Source: Photobacterium piscicola (GTDB lineage: Bacteria > Pseudomonadota > Gammaproteobacteria > Enterobacterales > Vibrionaceae). Taken from it: a stretch of 64,000 bases of DNA. Position 1 is the stretch's first letter; every line of letters starts with the position of its first letter. The translations under genes and the position numbers were made by a program. Under the pieces are notes generated by a model. That model had not been told where the DNA came from. It saw nothing but the letters and a program-made list of their open reading frames with translations, and did not search any database. The DNA lies in contig NZ_FUZI01000001.1 in the NCBI RefSeq assembly GCF_900166965.1, positions 930,001 to 994,000 on the forward strand, given 5' to 3'. Positions 9,054 through 18,083 of the stretch are shown one piece after another.

Positions 9054-9623
9054 TTACTTCACTGCATTTGCTATTTGAGTTGTTAATTCACCAACCGCAG
9101 TTGATAGCGCTTCAACTTGGGCGCTATAACCGTCTTTAGATAATGGCACACTAAACTCAAATGGATGCACTGTTTGCAGGTCACCACTAGCACCAATGAT
9201 CATCCACTCACCAGCCACATTAGCGACACCTGTATATACACCATTAAACTGGTTAATACGTACCTGTAAACGCGGTGCTCCCACTGTTGATAAGGTTGGT
9301 GTTAGCTGTGTTGCCCATAAACGATGTTGCTTTTGGCGTAAGTCATGAGTAATGCGACGTGTTAGCTGTTTCGCTAATGCCTCACCCCATAAGTTTTGCT
9401 GTGCTTCCACTATTTCTGTTGCTGACGTTTGATAAACTAAGCCAGTACCTGATAAGTGTGCTGCAACTTCAACCGGACGCACAATCAATAATGGTTGATT
9501 ATTGGCGTGTGATACGGTCAATGTTTTACCCGCGGGCAACAAGAAGGTATTTATTCCTTCAGGTGCACTACTACAACCCGTTACGGCTAAAGTAGCCATT
9601 GCGATGATTAACCACTTTTTCAT
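9054..9623 (-). CDS. pqiC: PqiC-type outer-membrane lipoprotein of the Pqi MCE transport system
   Basis: Outer-membrane-anchored partner of PqiAB, a proposed lipid-transport bridge across the periplasm. The 189-residue protein starts with a lipoprotein signal (ATLAVTGCSS; lipobox VTGC, Cys about residue 17) and has the PqiC/YmbA domain (LIVRPVEVAAHLSGTGLVYQ, WGEALAKQLTRRI). It is the last gene of pqiABC and begins two bases after pqiB ends. Confidence 0.9.
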   Translation of the reverse strand: MKKWLIIAMATLAVTGCSSAPEGINTFLLPAGKTLTVSHANNQPLLIVRPVEVAAHLSGTGLVYQTSATEIVEAQQNLWGEALAKQLTRRITHDLRQKQHRLWATQLTPTLSTVGAPRLQVRINQFNGVYTGVANVAGEWMIIGASGDLQTVHPFEFSVPLSKDGYSAQVEALSTAVGELTTQIANAVK

Positions 9624-9625
9624 TA

Positions 9626-11281
9626 TTAACGACCTCCAACAGGTACTGGATCTTTTGTTTGCTCATCACCAAACACAAGTGAATTTGGTTTTTCATTTAG
9701 TTGGCGTAACACAGGTTGTAATTCAGTCATCACTGCTTCAAAACGTGTTAATGCACCTTCAAGGTTCTGATATGGTGCTGCATCAGGACCAAACCCATTG
9801 AGTGTTGTCTGAATCTGTTTTAGGCTCGCACGTACATCACCAGGTAATGCTTGTGTGTCTTTTTGCTTTAATAAACGATCTAAATCATTGATCGTTGTTT
9901 GCATAGTCGCCATGGTTTTTTCAGATGCTTTTAACGTTGCCGTCATTGAGTTTAAAGTATCTTCAACAGGCAGCTTATTAAATTTCGTTAATAAGTTTGT
10001 TAGTTGCTTCTGTACCTCAGCTAAATCACCAGCTTTAGTTGGGAAGATATCATAACCATCATATTCCAATGCTTGAACTGGCTTTTCACCTTTATAAACA
10101 TCAGTGCCAACATACAATGCACCAGTCAATAAATTACCGGTTTTCAATGTTGCTCGTAGGCCTTTCTTAAATTCTTTTTCAAGATTGGCATGCAATGACG
10201 CTAAAGTACCTTCATCAGTATGATCATAAACACGACCAAGATCGATGCGTACTAATACTGGAATCTGCTTACTGGTAAAACCTTCTTGGCTTGTTGGTAA
10301 ACGTAATGGCACTTTTTGTACTGTACCAATTTGAATACCGCGATATTCAATTGGAGCGCCAGCTTTTAAGCCACGAATAGATTCACTAAATAGCATCACA
10401 AAATCAAGATGTTGTTCAAACGTCTTCTCGCGAACTTCCGCTGTATTATCGTATAAACGGTAGTATGATTTTTGCTTCGCTTGTTGTGTACCTTGGTCAT
10501 CAATCGGCGTAGAGAATGTTACGCCACCTGTAATTAATGATTCTAATGAGCCAATTTTAACATCAAAACCTTCAGCACCAACTTTCACTTGGACACCAGA
10601 AGATAAGATGAAGTTACTACTGGTGCGTACTAAGCGATCGTAAGGTTCAAAAATAAACAATTGGTAATTAGCGCGTTTACTATTGATGTCAAAACCTACT
10701 TGTTCAACACGACCAACAGTAAATCCGTCATAAAGAACTGGATCACCAACACCTAATTTACCCGCCTGACGACTGGTTAAAATAACACGTAACCCTTTTG
10801 CATCCGCAGGAGCAACTGGCGGAACATCAAGTGCAACAAAATGATGCTTATCTTCTTTACCTTCACCTGGTTGCATTTCAATATATGAACCAGAAAGCAA
10901 AGTATCTAAGCCAGATACACCACCTTTACCGATGCGCGGCTTAACCACCCAAAATAGCGTGTCATTTTTAAGCATGCGCCCTGTATCGTTATCCATTTGA
11001 GCTGTCACGGTAATGTAACTATAGTCTTCACTTAATTGGACTTTGGTTACCACACCCACTTTAACGTTCAACGATTTAATCGCGGTTTTACCCACTTCAA
11101 TGCCTGATGCATTTGGCAATCGAATCGTAATGACAGGCCCTTGGCTATTTAGATATTGAACAAACATCCAAATACCAATGCCTAACGCAACCAATGGAAC
11201 AATCCATATTGGTGATACTTGTTTCAAACGTTGCACTTTAGCCTCAACCGGCTGGTTATCACTCATAATCTGCTTTCTCAT
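9626..11281 (-). CDS. pqiB: PqiB, membrane-anchored MCE-domain protein
   Basis: Forms a hexameric tube spanning the periplasm in the Escherichia coli homologue. One N-terminal membrane helix (about residues 24-42, WIVPLVALGIGIWMFV) is followed by three MCE domains, recognisable by ITIRLPNASGIEVGKTAIKS near residue 52, VGDPVLYDGFTVGRVEQV near 178 and GAPIEYRGIQIGTVQKV near 305. A C-terminal helical part follows. Length is 551 residues against about 546 in E. coli. The ATG at 11281 overlaps the pqiA stop (ATGA), indicating translational coupling; an ATG five codons later (MSDNQP) is an alternative start. Confidence 0.93.
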   Translation of the reverse strand: MRKQIMSDNQPVEAKVQRLKQVSPIWIVPLVALGIGIWMFVQYLNSQGPVITIRLPNASGIEVGKTAIKSLNVKVGVVTKVQLSEDYSYITVTAQMDNDTGRMLKNDTLFWVVKPRIGKGGVSGLDTLLSGSYIEMQPGEGKEDKHHFVALDVPPVAPADAKGLRVILTSRQAGKLGVGDPVLYDGFTVGRVEQVGFDINSKRANYQLFIFEPYDRLVRTSSNFILSSGVQVKVGAEGFDVKIGSLESLITGGVTFSTPIDDQGTQQAKQKSYYRLYDNTAEVREKTFEQHLDFVMLFSESIRGLKAGAPIEYRGIQIGTVQKVPLRLPTSQEGFTSKQIPVLVRIDLGRVYDHTDEGTLASLHANLEKEFKKGLRATLKTGNLLTGALYVGTDVYKGEKPVQALEYDGYDIFPTKAGDLAEVQKQLTNLLTKFNKLPVEDTLNSMTATLKASEKTMATMQTTINDLDRLLKQKDTQALPGDVRASLKQIQTTLNGFGPDAAPYQNLEGALTRFEAVMTELQPVLRQLNEKPNSLVFGDEQTKDPVPVGGR

Positions 11282-12651
11282 TTATGTACACTAGGCACTA
11301 CTGAATGGGATTCAGTAGCATCTAACTCTGAATCTTGTTTATACGACTTACCTTTAGGTATCCAAAATACCCGCGGATCAAAACTCATCGCTGATAACAT
11401 TGTAAATATCACCACCGTTGCGAAACATAACGCCGCAGGACCCGGTGAAATTGCCATCACATTTTGTAACTGTACTAAAGCCACCAAAATAGCAACAACG
11501 AAAATATCAACCATAGACCAACGACCAATAAATTCGGTTAAACGGTATAATTTTAAACGTTTAATTGCGACATGGGCGGAATTATCTGCTTGCTTACCCG
11601 CACAAAAGTAGAGCCATGCTAAGGTAAACATTTTTGCCATAGGAATAAAAATACTGGCAATGAAAATAACTAATGCAATCGGCCACGACCCCATTTTCCA
11701 AAGTAATACAACACCGCCTAAAATCGTAGAGCCTTCAGTTTGACCTAAACTCACGGTGTACATCATTGGATATAAGTTAGCGGGAATATAAAAAACGATG
11801 GAGGCAATTAAATATGCCCAAGCAAATTGCAATGAATGGGTAGCATCAAAGACATGTAATCGGCTATCACAACGTAAACAACGTGCGTGATGGGTTGTTG
11901 GCATTGGATTTATTTGATTACAAGCATGGCACCCAACATGGTTATGATCCATATGTGTATCACCATCATGAACCCCTGCTACGGGAACCATGGCAAAAAA
12001 CTGATCCCACAACCACGTTCTATCAACTAATGAAACACATTTAACGACTAATACACTGTAAAGACAAAACGCCCAAAACGAATTCCCTAAGCCTATGTGA
12101 GCTAATGCGGATATTTTAACAAGGCTCACTAACACGCCAATTAAAAATACATCAACCATTAGCCATGGCTGGATTTTAAACAATACTCGGCATAAAAATT
12201 TAAGCCAACTACGCGCATGAATCACATGTCCAATATTCTTTACTTTGTGGGCACAATAATAAAGGTAAAGAACTAACACTATATATGCCGCAGGAAACAC
12301 AATAACGGTTGTCATTAATAAAACTGCTAAAACACTATTTTCAAAATGCTGCAATGTTTCCGCCGCATTTAACAGTGTAATTTGATGCCCCATACCATTT
12401 ACAGTAAAAGATAAAAATGGAAATGAGAGGCTTAATGCTAGCATGATCAAACACGCGATACCGTAAGCAACTGGACGTTGAAAAGGTAAACTAACGGTTT
12501 TGATTAAAGTATGACCACAACGAGGACACGTCGCTTTTTCACCTTCATTTAAATTCGGGATATCAACGACTAACCCACACTCTTCACACGCAATCATCAT
12601 CGATTGTTGCACGTCAACCGCCTTTCGTGCGAGTTTACTTTGTTTACTCAA
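11278..12651 (-). CDS. pqiA: PqiA, inner-membrane protein of the Pqi system
   Basis: Polytopic inner-membrane component that works with PqiB and PqiC. It shows two repeats, each a zinc-ribbon-like cysteine module followed by about four membrane helices: CEECGLVVDIP with CPRCGH near residue 36, and CHACNQINPMP with CLRCDSRL near 245. The two-repeat layout is the PqiA/LetA family hallmark. It is slightly longer (457 residues) than the E. coli protein of about 417. It is the first gene of the operon; E. coli pqi is under SoxRS control, but no SoxS box was identified here. Confidence 0.92.
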   Translation of the reverse strand: MSKQSKLARKAVDVQQSMMIACEECGLVVDIPNLNEGEKATCPRCGHTLIKTVSLPFQRPVAYGIACLIMLALSLSFPFLSFTVNGMGHQITLLNAAETLQHFENSVLAVLLMTTVIVFPAAYIVLVLYLYYCAHKVKNIGHVIHARSWLKFLCRVLFKIQPWLMVDVFLIGVLVSLVKISALAHIGLGNSFWAFCLYSVLVVKCVSLVDRTWLWDQFFAMVPVAGVHDGDTHMDHNHVGCHACNQINPMPTTHHARCLRCDSRLHVFDATHSLQFAWAYLIASIVFYIPANLYPMMYTVSLGQTEGSTILGGVVLLWKMGSWPIALVIFIASIFIPMAKMFTLAWLYFCAGKQADNSAHVAIKRLKLYRLTEFIGRWSMVDIFVVAILVALVQLQNVMAISPGPAALCFATVVIFTMLSAMSFDPRVFWIPKGKSYKQDSELDATESHSVVPSVHK

Positions 12652-13300
12652 CGTACATCACCTATGACAAATAAATCTGATAGTATAGTTTACTAACATG
12701 TTAAAAATCATTTTCAAAAAATAGACAAATGGTCAGCAGTCTTTCGCTGAGCCCCCCAAACCGCATTATTATCACATCCTAAATCTATATCGCTACATAT
12801 GATTATTTTAGAATATGCCAGTTATTCCATCATTCTAAAACGCAATCCAATAATTACAAGTAATGCATTAAACATCAAAAACTTAACAACAAAAGTTGGC
12901 TAATTAATATAATTAATCCTTATATATTGTTTAATATAGTTAGATTATTTATGATTAGTTATCATTATCTTTACTATGAAATTTTATTTTGAACGGTATA
13001 CATTATAACAGTATTCTCGCTCTATGCTGCATTACATTTACCAACAGTTAATTTTTACTTATGCTCTTCTTCTAATAACAGAATTATGCTACTTAGTTTA
13101 ATAAAGCACAAATCTCCAATAAAACGCCTTTTTTTCACACAAAAATACTGCTTATTGTAAATTTAACCACTTTTATCCCTACTTATGATTTGAAATCATG
13201 ATGAATTGTTACAAATAAAGACTATTCATCTGTATTTCAAACACAGTAATATAGTATTTCATTAAGTATCAATATATTATCCGATAAAAGACACCACAAC
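12652..13300. other. Long AT-rich divergent intergenic region
   Basis: About 650 bases between divergent pqiA and the diguanylate cyclase gene. It is very AT-rich. I see no convincing reading frame, hairpin terminator or recognisable operator. It presumably holds both promoters. Confidence 0.5.
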
Positions 13301-14812
13301 ATGAACATTAGCCATAGTATTAGAAAGAAGATCACCCACTACATTTTACTATGTCTAAGCTTATTAGTTATATTCAATATAGGCTATTGGTCCTATAACC
13401 AATATACTAATATTCAAAAGATGCTGACACGAAATCAGACCGTCACAGAGAACAATGTATTAACGATTGTTAGTAAACATACTGACTTATTAACAGCAAT
13501 ATCGAATGATACCGTCATGCAGGATCTATCATTACAGTTACCCCAACGAATTGAAATTATTCGCCCCTATCAACAAGCATTTAATATCGAAACATTAGGT
13601 ATTAGTGACATGAAAGGTAATGCTGCAACAACTTACCGAATGAATGCTGAAAATATAAACTATCGTCATTATTTTCAGCAAGCAATACAGGAAAAAAGAT
13701 TAACGATTAGTAACTTAATCTACTCTCCTATCTCTAATAGCTATGTTTATATAATCTGTAAGCCGTTTAATAATAGCATTAATGAAGGCACTATCTTTGC
13801 ATCAGTCTCTTATGCTGATATCAATCACGCCTTAACTTATCAAGAAAACACCAGCATCAAAAATAATATTCTCAATGATTGCAAAGACACCAGTAATAAT
13901 TGTAAGAACACGAATACACTCAAGAAAAATAATATTTATTCTTCATTAAATAACGAACAAATATCACATAACATTAAGAATAAAAACACATTTAGTTATC
14001 ATGTTATCAATAATAAAAATCAACTTGAAATATTATCATTACATCCATTAAAAAATACACCTTGGTATTTAGTTACAACACTTAACTATAATCAATATTT
14101 AAAAGATAGAGTTCTTTTTATGATTATTAATATTTGTATCTCTGTCATTGCATCAATCGCTATTGGCTATTACCTAATGAAAAAAGTATCTATCATTACA
14201 TCTCCGATAGATGCATTTATTAAAGAAAGTACCTCTATTGTTCCAATTCAATCACCATCTAAAAATAGCAATATCGATATAAATCATCATTTTAAAAACA
14301 TCATTAACACGACTAAAGATGGTGTCTATTGTTCTCGAACAAATTTACTGAATCGTAAGTACTTTATTCAACATGCAAACATTACGATTCAAAAACGTCA
14401 TCAAAATTTAGCCTTACTTTTTATAGACCTAGATAACCTTAAAACCATCAATGACACCTTAGGTCATTATTACGGTGATGATGTTATTAGTATCTTTGCC
14501 CAACATGTGAAGTCATTTTTTAATAATCCAATCGATTTAATTGGTCGTTTTGGTGGGGATGAATTTATTGTATTAACCAGTGGTTTCAATAATGAAACAG
14601 ATTTAATCAACATATTAGAAACTCTGATTAGTCAGCTAAATGGTTCCGTAAGTAATGGTGACATAGTCATTCCGTTTTCAGCATCGATTGGTGTTGCCGT
14701 AACAGATAATCAAACACGCGATATCGAACAATTGATCAACAATGCAGATCAAGCGGTTTATGACAGTAAGAAAAAGGGCAAAAACTGTTACAGTTTTTAT
14801 GTTAACCATTAA
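13301..14812 (+). CDS. Membrane diguanylate cyclase with periplasmic dCache-like sensor
   Basis: Makes cyclic di-GMP. A first membrane helix (about residues 14-30) and a second (about 272-292) bracket a periplasmic domain of some 240 residues that looks like a double-Cache/CHASE sensor (MNAENINYRHYFQQA, VYIICKPFNN). The C-terminal GGDEF domain is complete, with DNLKTINDTLGHYYGDDVI and an intact active site GRFGGDEFIVL, so it should be catalytic. The inhibitory I-site, normally RxxD five residues before GGDEF, reads NPID, so product inhibition is probably weak or absent. The DNA is strikingly AT-rich, with many Asn and Ile codons in the sensor. A strong terminator follows. Confidence 0.9.
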   Translation: MNISHSIRKKITHYILLCLSLLVIFNIGYWSYNQYTNIQKMLTRNQTVTENNVLTIVSKHTDLLTAISNDTVMQDLSLQLPQRIEIIRPYQQAFNIETLGISDMKGNAATTYRMNAENINYRHYFQQAIQEKRLTISNLIYSPISNSYVYIICKPFNNSINEGTIFASVSYADINHALTYQENTSIKNNILNDCKDTSNNCKNTNTLKKNNIYSSLNNEQISHNIKNKNTFSYHVINNKNQLEILSLHPLKNTPWYLVTTLNYNQYLKDRVLFMIINICISVIASIAIGYYLMKKVSIITSPIDAFIKESTSIVPIQSPSKNSNIDINHHFKNIINTTKDGVYCSRTNLLNRKYFIQHANITIQKRHQNLALLFIDLDNLKTINDTLGHYYGDDVISIFAQHVKSFFNNPIDLIGRFGGDEFIVLTSGFNNETDLINILETLISQLNGSVSNGDIVIPFSASIGVAVTDNQTRDIEQLINNADQAVYDSKKKGKNCYSFYVNH

Positions 14813-14851
14813 AAAAGCCCCTAATGTTATCATCAACATTAGGGGCTTTTT
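14811..14851. terminator. Bidirectional terminator after the diguanylate cyclase
   Basis: An 18-base perfect stem (A-run, GCCCCTAATGTT and its complement, T-run) with a loop of six bases between convergent genes. Confidence 0.92.
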
Positions 14852-14866
14852 TTACATTATTCGGTA

Positions 14867-15289
14867 TTAATCTTGTGGTACTACTGGCACTGGAAATAAG
14901 CGGTCATAAGCAATGTTGTACACATATGCATAAATGAGATAGAAGAGTACCATTCCAATATCAAGCACAAAAGCTTCCCATAACGTCACTTTTAGCGCCC
15001 AAGATAAGATAGGAATCGTAACAAAAAGAAGTCCAGCTTCAAATCCAATACTATGAAGAATACGAACAATTGTAGTTTTTACCGTTGTTTTATAACGACG
15101 ATAAAGCATACGATCAAACCATATATTGTAAATATAGTTCCAACCCGTTGCTAAAATTGAAAAAGCAATCCCGACTACGCCAACATGACTACCATCAAAC
15201 CCGAATTGGCTTAATACACACACCAATAAAATTAAACCAATAACTTCAAAACAAATCGCATGGCGAATACGATCCAACCGCGTTCTCAT
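14867..15289 (-). CDS. PACE-family (AceI-like) efflux transporter
   Basis: Small four-helix proton-coupled drug exporter family; AceI of Acinetobacter exports chlorhexidine. The 140-residue protein has two tandem BTP domains, each with two membrane helices. Conserved charged residues are visible: RLDRIRHAICFEVIGL, with the essential first-helix glutamate, and WNYIYNIWFDRM at the end of repeat one; GFEAGLL and YNIAYDRLFPVP at the end of repeat two. The frame opens at a TTG (15292), but the next codon is an ATG (15289) behind a GAGGGA site and is preferred. Confidence 0.9.
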   Translation of the reverse strand: MRTRLDRIRHAICFEVIGLILLVCVLSQFGFDGSHVGVVGIAFSILATGWNYIYNIWFDRMLYRRYKTTVKTTIVRILHSIGFEAGLLFVTIPILSWALKVTLWEAFVLDIGMVLFYLIYAYVYNIAYDRLFPVPVVPQD

Positions 15290-15403
15290 CAAAAATTCCC
15301 TCAGTACATGTATTTTTATAATCGATAGCTTTTCTGTATACGGACTATAAATGTTTTTTTGCTATTAACAAGCTAGAACCTATCCGCAAAAGAGATAGAT
15401 TAA

Positions 15404-16399
15404 CTATTTGTCTAACAATTCCGAAGCCTTATAGCTGCGCTGAGTTACCATAGTTGACGACGATAGCATATTTAAATTCATGGATTGTTGTAACGCTTTT
15501 TTATCCGCCTGTAATTGCATGACTTGCTGGCGAAGTTGATCAATAACTAATTGATAATTATGTTGTTTTTCAGCTTTCTCTTCTAATTGTTGAAATAAAT
15601 CTTCAACGTCAAGCACACTTGTTTCGGTTCTATTTTTTGATACGATTAATGCTTGTTGTCGTTGCTCAGCCTCAATAGCAAGCTGTTTTACAAACGATCC
15701 CATTTCATCAGCAGATCCAACAAGACGATTAAATATTAATAAAAAAGAACAAATTTCTGCATCAGTAGAAAAATTGGGATAACGTATTTTATGATCTATT
15801 TCTGTCCATGCTTCTTCAAAAATAGTTCTCACTTGTACTTCAGTAAAAATACGTCGGTGTTGTAGTTCACTACCAAACACATAATGTAATGATCGATAAC
15901 CTGCTGGATGTATTTTTACTGTAATATCTGCGGGTAATTCAGCCGACACTTCATCATCACCATTTCGAACATAATAAACCGGTGGCTCTTCATATTGCCA
16001 CTTACTCATTAAATAATCATGAATAGCTAACCCATCATCTTTAAATAAATGTAGCGCACGTACGCCAATAAGATCAGTAACAATGGCGTCATAATTATAC
16101 TGATTAATACCGAGATATTTAGCTTTAAACGTCGCACTATTAGGTTGTGTTTTTCGAACAATTTTCTCCATCAAATGCTGTGGTTTTTTCACTCGCCAAC
16201 GAACAGAATGAACATGAGAACATTGCTGAATAATGCGTGCATATGATTCTGCGGTAACATTCAATGCCTCGGTTCGTTGTTCATGACACAAACCAATTGC
16301 TTTTAATGTCGACCATGAAATTTGGCTTGCTTGCCACTGCTGTTGACTAATTCGATTCTGGTGAAGAAACTCATCTTCTGTCAAAGAAGCAATACTCAT
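15404..16399 (-). CDS. Single-domain RelA/SpoT-type alarmone synthetase
   Basis: Predicted (p)ppGpp synthetase lacking the HD hydrolase, TGS and ACT domains of RelA and SpoT. Synthetase motifs are present: DLIGVRALHLF, the substrate loop HPAGYRSLHYVF, and EVQVRTIFEEAWTEIDHKIRYP, giving the catalytic-region glutamate and the basic surface. An N-terminal extension of about 90 residues and a C-terminal coiled coil (about residues 265-310, rich in Gln, Leu and Lys) flank it. Vibrio RelV is a similar single-domain enzyme but shorter, so orthology is open. It is monocistronic. Activity and trigger are not known from sequence. Confidence 0.85.
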   Translation of the reverse strand: MSIASLTEDEFLHQNRISQQQWQASQISWSTLKAIGLCHEQRTEALNVTAESYARIIQQCSHVHSVRWRVKKPQHLMEKIVRKTQPNSATFKAKYLGINQYNYDAIVTDLIGVRALHLFKDDGLAIHDYLMSKWQYEEPPVYYVRNGDDEVSAELPADITVKIHPAGYRSLHYVFGSELQHRRIFTEVQVRTIFEEAWTEIDHKIRYPNFSTDAEICSFLLIFNRLVGSADEMGSFVKQLAIEAEQRQQALIVSKNRTETSVLDVEDLFQQLEEKAEKQHNYQLVIDQLRQQVMQLQADKKALQQSMNLNMLSSSTMVTQRSYKASELLDK

Positions 16400-16561
16400 G
16401 TTGACTCACTTATTGATAAATAACATTACAGATAAAAACGAACGAACAATTACTTATTGTTGTGTTTGTTATTTTAATAAATGAGTTAAATTATTCTTTT
16501 TACATATATTTTTCAACTTAATACGAATATTAAAATGATAACAAAGTTACCACTAATAATA

Positions 16562-16774
16562 TTAAGACTGCAGTGAATAACTTGACCGAATAACCTGCTG
16601 GTAATACTCATCAATCGATGTGGCTAACGAAAAATGATAAAAAGCATATAGAGATACATTAGTATAAACTTCGTATTCACCGCGCTGGCCAAAATCAATA
16701 TAAAGGCAGTCATTACTCGCATCATGCCCTATTTTTTTTATCACATCAGAACTCACAATAAACCAATTAATCAT
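16562..16774 (-). CDS. KTSC-domain small protein
   Basis: A 70-residue protein with the KTSC fold pattern: VSSDVIKKIGHDASNDCLYIDFGQRGEYEVYTNVSLYAFYHF. KTSC domains are short, often stand alone or at the end of lysyl-tRNA-synthetase-like proteins, and have no firmly known biochemical role. The usual glycine-tyrosine pair after the isoleucine is here Gly-His. It is flanked by AT-rich spacers and looks monocistronic. Confidence 0.72.
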   Translation of the reverse strand: MINWFIVSSDVIKKIGHDASNDCLYIDFGQRGEYEVYTNVSLYAFYHFSLATSIDEYYQQVIRSSYSLQS

Positions 16775-16977
16775 TCATATTCACTCGTTATTATTTGAAT
16801 AATTAATCATGCCAAAAACGTTATAACATACCTACTTTTTTTTGCTTTTCATCATTTTTGCAGCCAAAAACGGCACTTAACTAACGCTTCTCTCAGTTAT
16901 ACTAGTCACTTTAGGGCTGCTCACGTAAACTGACCGTATTATTTTGGTACTTAATCGTTTAGGAATTGAGTAAAAAC

Positions 16978-17967
16978 ATGAAACGTATTCCAACAAATAT
17001 TATTACTGGCTTCTTAGGTGCAGGGAAAACGACCTCTATTCTTTCTTTGCTCGCTCGCAAACCTGAACATGAAAAGTGGGCCATTTTAATTAATGAATTT
17101 GGTAATGTTGGTGTCGATGGTGCTATTTTAGAACAGCAAGGGGCAATTATTAAAGAAGTCCCTGGTGGCTGCATGTGTTGTGTGGCAGGTTTACCTATGT
17201 CTGTAGGTATTAACGCATTACTCGCACAAAAACCTGACCGCTTATTGTTAGAACCAACAGGCCTCGGTCATCCCAAAGAAGTCATCAATAAGTTAACCTC
17301 TGAAAGCTACCGTAATTATGTTGATCTTCGAGCAACCATCACAGTGGTTGACCCTCGCCATTTTGCTGACAGTATTTATACTGATAACGCTAATTTCCAA
17401 GATCAACTTGCATTAGCTGATGTTGTTGTTGCCAACAAAATCGATCAGTGTGACGATTTTGATTTATACACATTCCAAACCGCAATGGAAAAAGCAGAGC
17501 CTAAAAAAGCCCTAATCGCAGAAGTAGATCATGGTCGTCTTGAACTTGAGTGGCTAGACATTGAACGTATAGAACGTCAGGCACAGCATAGCCACCACCA
17601 CCATCACGATAATCAAATGGAACCATTGCCAGAATTAGAGCTCGCTCCTGGTCAGCAGTTTATTCGTAAAGAAAACCATGGTCAGGGTTATCACAGTTGC
17701 GGTTGGTTCTTCGCAGCTGATCAATTATTTGAATTTTCAAAACTATTTAGTCTATTTTCTAATCTTAATGCTAATCGTGTTAAGGCTGTAGTGAATACTG
17801 AAAATGGCTGCTTTGCCTTTAACGTGGTCAATCAAGTGGTATCGGTTAATGAACTCTCGCTAGAAGGCTTTGAATCACGCATTGAAGTGATCGATAGTGA
17901 AGTTCTACCGTGGGATGAACTAGAGAATATTTTATGTTCAATCACTGAAAACACAGTAGCTAAATAA
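16978..17967 (+). CDS. COG0523 (CobW/YjiA/ZNG-like) metal-chaperone GTPase
   Basis: G3E-family P-loop GTPase proposed to insert or guard metals such as zinc or cobalt. It shows the Walker A motif GFLGAGKTT near residue 10, the metal motif GGCMCC (CxCC) near residue 63, the switch/Walker B region EPTGLGHP, and NKID for guanine recognition. A histidine cluster (HSHHHHHD, around residue 205) is typical of metal-handling members. The CobW C-terminal domain follows. The frame can be opened at a TTG (16966), but the ATG at 16978 gives the usual N-terminus. No Zur box was recognised with confidence. Confidence 0.88.
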   Translation: MKRIPTNIITGFLGAGKTTSILSLLARKPEHEKWAILINEFGNVGVDGAILEQQGAIIKEVPGGCMCCVAGLPMSVGINALLAQKPDRLLLEPTGLGHPKEVINKLTSESYRNYVDLRATITVVDPRHFADSIYTDNANFQDQLALADVVVANKIDQCDDFDLYTFQTAMEKAEPKKALIAEVDHGRLELEWLDIERIERQAQHSHHHHHDNQMEPLPELELAPGQQFIRKENHGQGYHSCGWFFAADQLFEFSKLFSLFSNLNANRVKAVVNTENGCFAFNVVNQVVSVNELSLEGFESRIEVIDSEVLPWDELENILCSITENTVAK

Positions 17968-18083
17968 CCCTATTGATCCGTACTTATCGATTCATTGCTC
18001 ATACCGATTGCAGTAATAGTGAGAAATTTTATCACTTTACTGCTAGGTTATAAAATAGAGCTCATAAAAAGAAGGGAGCACAA

